Source: Yamagishiella unicocca (lineage: Eukaryota > Chlorophyta > Chlorophyceae > Chlamydomonadales > Volvocaceae). From it: a stretch of DNA of 64,000 nucleotides. The translations under genes were made by a program, and so were the position numbers. Of this stretch, positions 1 to 9,482 are shown one piece after another. The DNA lies in the NCBI GenBank assembly GCA_003116995.1, contig BDSL01000183.1, positions 1 through 64,000 on the forward strand, in the 5' to 3' direction. The notes under the pieces were generated by a model. The model worked only from the letters and a program-made list of their open reading frames with translations. It did not search any database and had not been told where the DNA came from. Each line of letters opens with the position of its first letter. Position 1 is the first letter of the stretch.

Positions 1-660
1 CTGCCCACCTGTCCGCTGCCCCACCTGCTGCTGCCCCGCCTGCTGCTGCCCCACCTGTCCGCTGCCCACCTGCTGCTGCCCCACCTGCTGCTGCCCTGCC
101 CCTGTCCGCTGCCCCACCTGCCGCTGCCCCACCTGCTGCTGCCTGCCGCTGCCCCGCTGCCGCCCCCACCTGTCCGCTGCCCCACCTGCTGCTGCCCCAC
201 CTGCTGCTGCCCCACCTGCCGCTGCCCCACCTGTCCGCTGCCCCACCTGCTGCTGCCCCGCCTGCCGCTGCCCCACCTGTCCGCTGCCCCACCTGTCCGC
301 TGCCCCACCTGCTGCTGCCCCGCCTGCTGCTGCCCCACCTGTCCGCTGCCCCACCTGCTGCTGCCCCACCTGCTGCTGCCCCGCCTGCCGCTGCCCCACC
401 TGCCGCTGCCCCACCTGTCCGCTGCCCCACCTGCTGCTGCCCCACCTGCTGCTGCCCCGCCTGCCGCTGCCCCGCCTGCCGCTGCCCCGCCTGCCGCTGC
501 CCGCCTGCCGCTGCCCACTTGCTGCTGCCCCACCTGCTGCTGCCCCACCTGTCCGCTGCCCCACCTGCTGCTGCCCCGCCTGCCGCTGCCCCACCTGCCG
601 CTGCCCCACCTGCCGCTGCCCCACCTGCTGCCGCTGCCCCCCCACCTGCCGCTGCCGCCG
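1..660. repeat. 15-16-bp minisatellite (CTGCYGCTGCCCCAC)
   Basis: The first 660 bases are an almost uninterrupted array of 15-16-bp units of the type CTGCCGCTGCCCCAC, CTGCTGCTGCCCCAC and CTGTCCGCTGCCCCAC. One frame reads as Ala/Pro-rich peptide. I take it as intronic because the array ends in a C-rich tract and a CAG (661-663), which makes a good acceptor for the NDUFS4 exon that follows. The array continues to the left window edge, so its full length is unknown. Confidence 0.85.
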
Positions 661-663
661 CAG

Positions 664-2684
664 CTGGCGGTGCCCCGGGACGCGCACATGCACCCCGGGG
701 CTGCGGGCCTGGTGAGCGGGATGCGCGACGTGCGGATGGCGCCGCGGCGGGCGCTCATCTACAGCGCCGCTCGCAGCCCGGAGCAGCAGGGCAGGATGAG
801 GACGGCGTTCAACAGGTGGGGGGGGGGCCCGCGAGGAGACCCGGTAACACGACATAGGAAGGGTGGGTGGGTTACACGACAACAGGTGGCTCTACCTTTT
901 GGTCTGGGGCCCACTGTAACAGTTATTACTACTACTACTACATTTGTACGTTTGTGGCTGTTACAAGAACCTAATGTGGGTGGGTTACAAGACAACAGGT
1001 GGATGGGTTACACGACAATAGGTGAGTGGGTTACAAGACAACAGGTTACACGACAGCAGGTGGGTGGTTTGACATAGGAAGGGTGGGTTACACGACAACT
1101 TACAGGTGGGTGGGGGGCGGTCGGAGGGGGATTGGGACTGGTGGGTGAAGGGTCGGCCGGGGTGGGGGTGGGGGAAGAGAGGAGGGTTTCGTCGACCGAA
1201 GACCACGGAGGACAGGTTTTGCTGGCAGGGCCGCTGGGGGATGGGCTCCATTGGTCTCCCTCCGTCACGGCCTGCCTCCTCCTCGCCTCCTCCCGCGCAG
1301 GGTCACGCCCCACTGGATCATCGAGTTCCCGGATGCGGCCGAGCGCTGGATCAACCCGCTCATGGGCTGGACGTCAAGTGCGGACCCCAAGCACCAGGTC
1401 GGTGGGTCGGTGGGTCGGCGGATGTGTGGGTGGGTGGGTGGGTCGGTGGGTCGGTGGGTGAGTCGTGGCTCCTTAGACGGACGGCAGACAAGAGCCGCTG
1501 CATTGTAGCAGGCAGAAGCAGCAGCAGCAGCGCCTCCTGTTGCTGTCTGCCAGCTCCCCAGCAGCAGCAAGCCGCACCAACCCTTCCCTACTTCCCTTCC
1601 CTTCTCTTACCTTACCTCACCCGGTCGCCACGATGTGGACTACCCTGGCCTACCCGCCACAACAACCCCGTGCTCCTGCCCCCCGTGCTCTTCCCCCCCC
1701 GTACGGCTTTCGTACACGGATCTTCCTTTTGCCCGTACGGCGGCCTGTCGCAGAGCGCCCAAGCTCTGCAGTTCTACAGCGTCGAGGAGGCGGCCGCGTT
1801 CTGCGACCGGCAGGGCTGGGAGTACGAGGTACGGCGTACGGCGGGTGGCTAGGCGCGCCGGGCAGCTAGGGGAGGGTCGCGTCGGAGAGGAAGCGGATGG
1901 GTGGCTGCATCGGGGCCGGCGGTGAGCTGACACCGGCTGCAGTACCCAGCAGTCCACGTCCCACATGACCCGCGCCCCGTCCCCACCAACCTCAACCCCA
2001 CCCCCAGCCCCGCGAGTTCGCCGCTTCACAATTTTTGCCCTCTCCCTCCACCACCACCACGCGCCAACCTGCCCACTCGTCCGGACCTCGATGCAATGCG
2101 CCGCCGCTGCGGCTGCCCCTGCTGACAGTATGGTATCCACACCTCCCTGGAGCGAGGTGGCACCCAGCTGCTCCACCTGCAACCCCACCCGCCTCCCCTC
2201 CTGCAAAGAGGGTTGCACCACTTGCCTCTTACATGTCGACCAAGGGTTCCCTCTCAAACCCGCACCCCCCTAAATTTCCCATGCCATGTAGCCATGTCGT
2301 GTAACCGGATACCCTCGCTGATCCCCCCTCCCGGTCCTTTTTCCAATCTCCCCCCCGGGTTTTCTTCCGGGTCCGCCACCCCCCCCCGAAAACTACGGTA
2401 ATACGGTTTTTATACAGCCCCCGAAAACTATTGTTGTCCTCCATTTCCTGTGCCGTGTAACCGGGTCTTCTCAAACCCCCCCACCCCACACCGCGCAGGT
2501 GGAGCAGCCGCACCAGCCCCGCAAGGACCGCATCCACCGCTGGGCCACGTACGGCGACAACTTCAGCGTCAAGCGGCATGGCATACCCGACCTGTCGCAC
2601 CTGCCCTCCAACTCACCCCCCGCGGGCGGGGAGGGGCGGCAGGGGGGGGGTGGCATGAAGACCGGTTACTCGACATCGGCATAA
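664..2684 (+). CDS. NDUFS4: Mitochondrial complex I subunit NDUFS4 (18 kDa, AQDQ), 5' partial
   Basis: Accessory subunit of respiratory NADH:ubiquinone oxidoreductase, in the mitochondrial inner membrane. Exons I can join: 664-815, 1301-1397, 1754-1828 and 2499-2684, all with GT-AG introns and consistent phases. The joined product contains RRALIYSAARSPEQQGRMRT, then TPHWIIEFPDAAERWINPLM, GWTSSADP, the EEAAAFCDRQGWEYEV block and YGDNFSVKRHGIPDL. These are the hallmark blocks of the NDUFS4 family (PLMGW-S-DP, GW-Y-V, Y-DNFS). The exon with the targeting peptide and start codon is left of the window, beyond the minisatellite. The last exon is open to a TAA at 2684, but the Gly-rich tail after HLPSNSPPAGG looks like intron (G-rich, with an interspersed repeat). 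The true C-terminus may therefore lie in a further exon. It is convergent with the RRF gene. Confidence 0.9.
885..955 (+). mobile_element. LINE 3'-end fragment in NDUFS4 intron
   Basis: The stretch CTCTACCTTTTGGTCTGG, then CCCACTGTAACAGTTATTAC and a short (TAC)n run, closely matches the 3' end of the LINE-like element at 49599-49650 (TCTACCTCTTGGTCTGGAAC, CCCACTGTAACCGTTAC). I infer a 5'-truncated non-LTR retrotransposon copy in the first visible intron of NDUFS4. Confidence 0.5.
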
Positions 2685-3822
2685 TAAGGGGCGGCACGGG
2701 GGGATGGCATAAAGACCGTTTACACGACATTGGCATAGTAAGGGGCGGCAGGGGGGGATGGCCCCCGCCGGGCCGAGACGCACGGCAGTGCTGGCGGCAG
2801 CAAGGGACGGGATTGCTTGGCGAGGTGCGGCATCACACGATCGGTTGAGTGACGGGGGTTACATAAAAGAACCGGTAGCGCGACTGGAGAAGTGTATTGA
2901 CGGGGGGGGTTGCAAGTCATCGGCAGGAGCAGCAAGGAAGGTGGGGAGGTTGGGGAGCCGGCAGGAATACCGGTACCAGTACCGTTGTAGTGATTGTTAC
3001 AGCGGGCTTTAGAGGTGGGCTGCAGACCAGAAGATAGAGCCATGGCGCACATTGCGCGGCACACCGTTCTGTGTCGGTTGAGGGGGATGACGTATGTAGG
3101 AGGTGGGGTAAAAGGAAGACCCGTGTGCGAAACAAAACCCTTCAGAACAGACGTTTCGAGATGCAGGCTGGAGAACTTGGTAGGACGTAGGATGTGGGGA
3201 GGAGGAGCGAGGTTGGGAGGGGGGAGAATTGTGTGTTTGTGGTTTCGGAGTGCATGGGGATGTTGGTGTGTGCACGTGGACGGGGTCCAGGGCGCAGGGT
3301 GGTGCGGCGCCGGCAGCTGCTGGGTGCGGACCCCATGTATGGCGTGGGAGGCATGAGGCGGTCCCGGCGGGACAGCGCGAGTGGCACAGCGAGGGAGGCA
3401 GCGAGGGGGCGAGGTAGCGGGGCGACGGCTGGGGCCCAGGGCATGGGTGGACGACGCACCCGTCCTGCTGCTGCTGGTGTTAAATGTACATAGGCTTCAT
3501 GCCGCCTCGTGGGGCCAGGAGGCAGGTCTGTAGCGAGATCTTATTGCCCCCCCGCCAGCAAGCGCGCACAGCTTGTCGTATCGTGTCGTACCCATCGCCC
3601 GGGTGCTGCCAGGCTGCTGTATCTACACCATACTTGTACCCGCCAGCACCAGACCTCCAACTTTTGTAGGCTTAAATCAAGTTACCCAGCAGCATACAGT
3701 TGCAAACGAGTGTAGCAAATGAATCGGTTATTACTCTCCAGTGCTCGCTTACGGGCTCCCGCTCATCGGCCCCCCCCCTTCCGCCGCGGCCGCTGTCGGC
3801 GTTAGTACGCTCGTTTGCCGCC
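2685..3822. other. Gap between convergent genes NDUFS4 and RRF; no gene seen
   Basis: No conserved coding segment is recognisable. The left part is G-rich and carries interspersed-repeat fragments (AAGACCGGTTACTCGACATC at about 2659; a copy of the AGAACAGACGTTTCGAGATG family at about 3144). This is typical of intron sequence elsewhere in the window. It may be the 3' UTR of NDUFS4 or a terminal intron. No TGTAA signal was found here. Confidence 0.5.
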
Positions 3823-4165
3823 TCCGTGGGCTGCTGCTGCTGCTGCGCTGCTGCTGCCCGGAAGTCCTGCAGCGACGACTCCGGCTGCTACGCCTCGCCC
3901 CCCCCCCCTGCAGCGACGACTCCGGCTGCTACGCCTCGTTTACCCGCCTCCGTGGGCGGCTGCTGTTGCTGCTGCCCGGAAGTCCTGCAGCGACGACTCC
4001 GGCTGCTACGCCTCGTTTACCCGCCTCCGTGGGCGGCTGCTGTTGCTGCTGCCCGGAAGTCCTGCAGCGACGACTCCGGCTGCTACGCCTCGTTTACCCG
4101 CCTCCGTGGGCGGCTGCTGTTGCTGCTGCCCGGGAGTCCTGCAGCGACGTCTCCGGCGGCGACAC
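3823..4165. repeat. 77-bp tandem repeat, about 4 copies
   Basis: A 77-bp unit containing TACCCGCCTCCGTGGGCGGC, TGCTGTTGCTGCTGCCCGG and CCTGCAGCGACGACTCCGGC recurs with starts at 3941, 4018 and 4095. A degenerate first copy lies near 3823 and a decayed last copy near 4140. As 77 is not a multiple of 3, the Leu/Cys-rich frames it opens are not protein evidence. It lies just beyond the RRF 3' end. Confidence 0.85.
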
Positions 4166-4244
4166 ACGTCAGTGCGCGCCGCAAAGGAAGGAACGTTTGC
4201 CACGTGCTTCGCAACGTTGGTCGTTGGCTGCAATAATGTATTCG

Positions 4245-4249
4245 TTACA
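4245..4249 (-). terminator. TGTAA polyadenylation signal for RRF
   Basis: TTACA on the + strand reads TGTAA on the - strand, the usual volvocine polyadenylation signal. It lies about 320 nt downstream of the RRF stop codon. Position and orientation fit, but the pentamer is short and could be chance. Confidence 0.4.
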
Positions 4250-4570
4250 TTGCGGTGAGTGCACCTCCACCACACATATCACACACCACAGCGTGTCCCA
4301 AACCGAATCCGATTAAATGAAGGGGAATGCCCGCCCGCCCCCAAAATCGACACAATGTGGATCGCATACCGACGTAAGAAAACTTGCCACCCTCACGCAC
4401 AAGCAATGCCCGCCGCCACCCCCCTCAGGGCACGTCGCCACCACGTGCCACGTCACGGGTCTTCCTCGAACCCCTCAGGGCACGTCGCCGCCGTTGCTGT
4501 CCGCCTCGGCTGGCCGCCGGGTCTCCCGCGTCCGGGAGCTCCCGGTGCTCGGCGCGCTGCTTGCGGGGGC

Positions 4571-7500
4571 TCACAGCTTCAGCACCTCGTCGGTCTTGGC
4601 CTTGGCCATGTCCTCCACCTTCTTGATGTAGGCGTCCGTGAGCTTCTGAATGTCGTCCTCCAGGGCCTTCTTGTCGTCCTTGGGCAGCTCAACCTGGAGG
4701 GTGGGGGTGGAAGGGGTTGGCAGGTGGAGGGGGGCGGGGGTGGAGGGGGTTGGCAGGTGGAGGGGGGGTGGGGTGGAGGGGGTTGGCAGGCTGAGGGGGT
4801 TGGCAGGTGGAGGGAGTGGCAGGTGGAGGGGTTGGCGAGAAGACCTGGTTCCACGACACAGGAAACGGAGGGTAGAAACCCTAGCGTAAAGCATACGGAC
4901 ACGTGTTTCAGTATGCATGCCGAAAGGGGGAGGGATCCGCAAGGAAACCCGGGAGGGTGGCGAGAAGACCCGGTTACCCATTAACAGACACGGCAGGAAA
5001 GAGGTATGCGCCGGGTGGGGAAGCGGTATGATGCGCCGAGGGGGTTACCATGTGGGGGGGGGGCGGCGCAGCTGCAGGTCTAAAACTCTCCCTCGGCCCC
5101 CCTCGCCTCCCCTGCCCTCCCCTTGGCCCCCCTGGCTCACCTTGTCGACCTTCTTCATGGCGTCCTTGCGCACGTTGCGCACCGCCACCTTGCCGTCCTC
5201 CGTCATCTTGGAGACCAGCTTGGCCAGGTCCTTGCGGCGCTCCTGGGGGGGGGAGGGGGAGGAAGGGGGGGGGAGGGGGGAGGGAGAGGGGCAGGAGATG
5301 AGGGAACGGGGGGAGGGGAGTGCGGGGAGGGGCTGGGTCGCATGCGGCGTGTCTTCTTAAGTGTCGTGCCAGCTGACGGGTGTGTCTTCATAGGAGTCGT
5401 GGCTGCAGGCGTACGGCGTGCTGTGTGCATGACGGCGGATGCTGAGCACACCAATCAATCAATCAGGCGGTGTGCTGGGGAGGCCGCGCCCCCCCCCGGC
5501 CCGCCCTCCACCGCCGGCTCGCAAGTCCCGCCACTCCCGCCGCTTCATTCCCTCCCGCCCCGTGCCGCTGCGTCCGCCAATGCCCCCCCTCTCCTACTCC
5601 ACGCCCCTCCCTTGCTTGTTAGCTCACCGGCGTACCCTCTACCCACAGCGAAGAGACTCGCCGCAGCCGTTGTGGCCCTCCTACCGGCTCCCTTACCGGC
5701 CCCCCCTACTGCCATCCCTACAGGCCACCCTACAGGCCCCCCCTACCGCCCGCCCCCCCCGTGTGTTTTTCGTACACGAGTTCTCCTTGCAACCCGCCCC
5801 CCCCCTGGCTCCCTCCAAACCGCACTCTGCGCCCGTTCCTGTCCTCCGTCTCCCATGTCATGTAACCGGGTCTTCTCAGCCCCCCCCCCTGCTCGGCCCC
5901 CCCCGGTTTTAACGCCACCCCCCCTGCTCGTCCCCCCTCTGCTCGCCCCCCCCTGCTCCCCCCCCCCTGCTCGCCCCGCCCCCCTGCTCGGCCCCCCCCG
6001 GTTTTAACGCCACCCCCCCTGCTCGTCCCCCCTCTGCTCGCCCCCCCCCCCCTGCTCGCCCCCCCCTGCTCGGCCCCCCCCGGTTTTAACGCCACCCCCC
6101 CTGCTCGTCCCCCCTCCTGCTCGCCCCCCCCCCCCCCTGCTCGCCCCCCCCTGCTCGGCCCCCCCCGGTTTTAACGCCACCCCCCCTGCTCGTCCCCCCT
6201 CCTGCTCGCCCCCCCCTGCTCGCCTGCGTCATGGGCGGCATGATGAGGCGGATGCGCTCTCCGTCGTTGTTGGGGTTGATGCCGATGTCCGACTCCTGCA
6301 GCGCGCGCTCGATGTCCCGCAGCGAGGTCTTGTCGAAGGGCGCGATCATGATGGTCTGCGAGTCAGGGACGCTGATGCCTCCCATCTGCTTGATCGGGGT
6401 GGAGACGCCGAAGTAGTCCACCTGAAGGGGGGTTGCAATAAAAGAATAAGAACCGGTGACGCGACTGGGGAAATGTAGTGGGTGAAGGGGGAGGGGTAAA
6501 AAACACAACATAAGGGTTTTGGGCGAGGGGCCCGGGGCGGGGGAGGAAGGGGTGAGCTGGGAATGGCGCTGCAGGCACGGACTGCAGGTGTGCTGGCAGG
6601 GGGAGGGGGGGGCATAAGACCGGTTACACGATACGACATGAAAGGGGGGTTACATAAAAGGACCACGACATGAAAGGGGGGAAGGGAGTGGCGAGACGAC
6701 CCGGTGACGCGACATGGGAAACGGAGGACGGAAACGAGCCAGCGATTAGTTTTCGGGGGGGGGCGGATGCAAGGAAAACCTGTGCACGAACGAAAAACCC
6801 GTGGGGGAAAAGGGAGGGAGGGTGCAGGCAGCGGGTCGCCCCAGGCCACAGCGTGTGGACGCCGGTGGCGGCGGCCGCGATGGTGGGTGCTACCGTGTAC
6901 GGCAACAGGTCGCGACGCGAGAGAGGGAGGCGCTCGCACAGGGGAGAGCAAGAGGCAGAGGGCTCTCCTGTGTACGGCAGCAGGCACCCCACCCCTTGAG
7001 TCGGTCCCACACGGGGGGGCGGGGGCGAGAAAACCCGGTTACACCGCATAGGAGACGGAGGACAGAAACTAGCGGGGGGGGAGGTCAACGGTCAACCTAC
7101 AGCACCCCAGGTCTGGCAAACCCCCTCCCCCGGCGTGTCCCGCCCCTGGCGTCCGGTACCCTCTCGGCACCCGTCACCACACCCCCGCCGCGGTCATCTG
7201 GTCGCTGGTGTCCTCCCCGATCCTGCCAGCCCAGCCCAGCTCTACCCAGCGCCGTCCAACCCGCCCGGGTCCCCCCCGACCGGCGGTGACGGCGGCGGTC
7301 TTCTCGCCCCACCCGGCAGCCGCCCGACACCCCCCTCGCAAACCCCCCCACTGGCCCCTGAGTGACCGCCCCCCCCAGTGCCGCCCAGTGCCGCGATCGT
7401 ACCCGCCGCACCCCCCAACACTTCGCGACATCCATGGCGCCAGCACACACGGCAGCACGCCGCGAGCTGCACCAGCTGAGTGACCGGCGCCCGGTGCCGC

Positions 7501-8896
7501 CAGCTCCCCCCCACCCCCTTCAACCCCCGCCACCCATCCACCCCCCCTCAGCCCCCACCCCCCAGATCAGCCCCCAACCCCCAGCTCAGCCCCCCCAACC
7601 CCCAGTGCCTGTGCTGACTGCTTGCTTGCCTGGTTGAGGACCAAAGCACACGTGCTGAGGACCTCGAGCGGGGACCCCACCCTTACGCTCGCCGTGCGGT
7701 GTCTGCACCCCCCGCCCCGCCGCTGCCGGCCCTCACTCGCAATGGATGGACGCGGACCGCAGCCGCAGGAACCAGGGACACCCAGAGACCCAGCATGACT
7801 GAGTCCGCTCTATCAGTTGTTACTTCCCTGCGCCGGCGGCCGGGCCCCTCACGACCCCCTCATGAGGCGGGAGTTGGGGTGTTTGCACCCGCGGCACCAG
7901 CGGCACGAGGAGGGCACTTGGGGGTGTTTGCACCCGACCAGCAAAACGTTTAGCCCGTTAGTGTACATAACAATTAGACCCAATCTTCCAGCCAAAACTC
8001 AACGTTCATCGTGCACCCGCTGCACGAGGAGGGCACTCGGGGTTGTTTGCACCCCGGCACCCGCTGCACGAGAAGGGCCCTTCCCCGGTTGGGCCAGTGT
8101 TAGAGTAGCAGCAGCAGCGCGGAGTAGTGTTCCCAGGGGAGGAGTGGAGCGGAGGGGTTCTGGCAGGGGGAGCGACCCGGCAGCCCACGGCACCATCCGG
8201 CGCTCCACCACAGCCTAACGCAGATGTCTATGTCCGTTATATCCTTTTGTGGCTTTCGCACCGACTGTGACTCTGTTTGCCCTGCGGCTGCAGGCCTTCC
8301 CGGGCGCGATCAGAGCGGGCGGAGGAGATCGCTGACCCAGATCAGGCGCGCGGCAGGGACGAACCCCAGCAGACACATAGGACACGCGCACGCGCACACA
8401 CGCGCACACCCATAGTGCAGCATATATAAAACACACCCATCCCCGCCGATGCCCGTCCGCGTGATCTCGTCGCCTCCTCGTTGCCACCCTGCCCCAAACG
8501 CCGACCCCCTGAAGCCGTACACCTCGAAGCTGCTCACCATGATCTTGTCCAGGATGGCGGCGTTGGCGCGGCCGGTGCGGATGGTGTTGAAGCTATCGCC
8601 CACGACGACGAGGCACTTCTTCATCCGCTCGTCCTGCAGCGGCAAGGCCGTGGAGCGAACCGGGCGGTGGCCGGTGGGTTGGTCGGTCGAGAGCGCTGGG
8701 CAGTCAACGCACGCCCCGCCGTGACCCGCGACCCACCGCGTCCTTCTTGGCCTCCGTCGAGATCTTCTGAACGTCCATGCCGCCGGCCCCTGCCTTGCCG
8801 CCCTTCTCCTCCTTCGCTGGGGCGTCCGCCTTGCCGCCCTTGCCACCCTTAGCGGCCTTGGCGGAAAGCACCACAGCCATTCGGCTGGCAGCATCC
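4571..8896 (-). CDS. Organellar (probably chloroplast) ribosome recycling factor
   Basis: Splits post-termination ribosomes together with EF-G, probably in the chloroplast. - strand exons: (8896) 8880-8737, 8633-8538, 6421-6224, 5242-5141 and 4693-4571. All junctions are in frame and give 220 aa from the Met at 8880. The product shows the RRF signatures FNTIRTGRANAAILDKIM, VDYFGVSTPIKQMGGISVP, GINPNNDGERIRLIMPP, ERRKDLAKLVSKMTEDGKVA, and a C-terminal IQKLTDAYIKKVEDMAKAKT helix. The NNDGERIRL and RRKDLAK forms resemble plant chloroplast RRF more than mitochondrial RRF. An acceptor (CTGCAG before 8896) suggests that a further upstream exon carries the transit peptide; I could not place it. The N-terminal segment is Lys/Gly-rich. 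The third intron uses a GC donor (CAG|GCGAGC, 6223). Confidence 0.9.
5880..6215. repeat. C-rich 80-90-bp tandem repeat in RRF intron
   Basis: Units made of GGTTTTAACGCCACC, poly-C runs, CTGCTCGTCCCCCCT and CTGCTCGCCCCCCC recur about four times, with GGTTTTAACGCCACC at about 5912, 5999, 6082 and 6167. The array sits in the RRF intron close to the GC donor at 6223. On the RRF sense strand it is G-rich. Confidence 0.8.
7860..8095. repeat. Degenerate tandem repeat (TGTTTGCACCC / CACGAGGAGGGCACT)
   Basis: Short units containing GTTTGCACCC followed by GGCACCAGCGGCACGAGG or CACCCGCTGCACGAGGAGGG recur about four times within the large RRF intron. I see no coding sense in them. Confidence 0.65.
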
Positions 8897-9482
8897 CTGC
8901 AGGAGTGCCAAAGTCCAGAGGTGGTGTACCTTGCCAATAGTGCTTCGGTTTCAGCCACCAGCTGCCCGAAACGCACACCTCTGCTCGGCGGGCGCCAGCG
9001 GCCTGCCCGCTGCACGAATCGAGCATGGTCGGAAGATCAGAGACTTAGAGACTGGCGCAGCCTGAAGGCTGCAGACCTGGGATACCCGCACAAGAGACAT
9101 TGCTATTTTGATCGGCTTTGTGAACACACACGTGGCTATGATCTATAGGAGTAGGGAAGGAACCGGAGTGTGTCGTGCCACATTGCAGTCGAGGTTTCGC
9201 TCTCATGAAGAAATGATGATGTACGTCAGCACCGGCATGGGTGATTTCTGGTTTGGACCTTGAACACCATTTCACCTACGCCTATGATCAAGGATCCGCT
9301 GTTCAGCGCCGCTATCCTTGAATACAACCTTTGTGGAATGCGTTAGTTGCTTTTCAGGCACTTTACTGATTAATTCGTGTTACTCCTTCGTGGATTACTG
9401 CCCTTGGTGCTTATTTCCTAGAGCGGCCCCAGATCTAGACGTTTACTAGGCCGCACGTGCGAGCTGCGCAGTGCCCGGCAGC
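8897..9482. promoter_or_regulatory. Shared upstream region of divergent RRF (-) and SART1 (+)
   Basis: RRF coding sequence starts leftward at or before 8880 and SART1 starts rightward at 9483, so this roughly 0.6-kb stretch should hold both promoters and both 5' UTRs, and possibly the missing RRF transit-peptide exon. It is clearly less GC-rich than its surroundings, especially 9100-9420. I could not identify a TATA box or other defined element with confidence. Confidence 0.45.
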
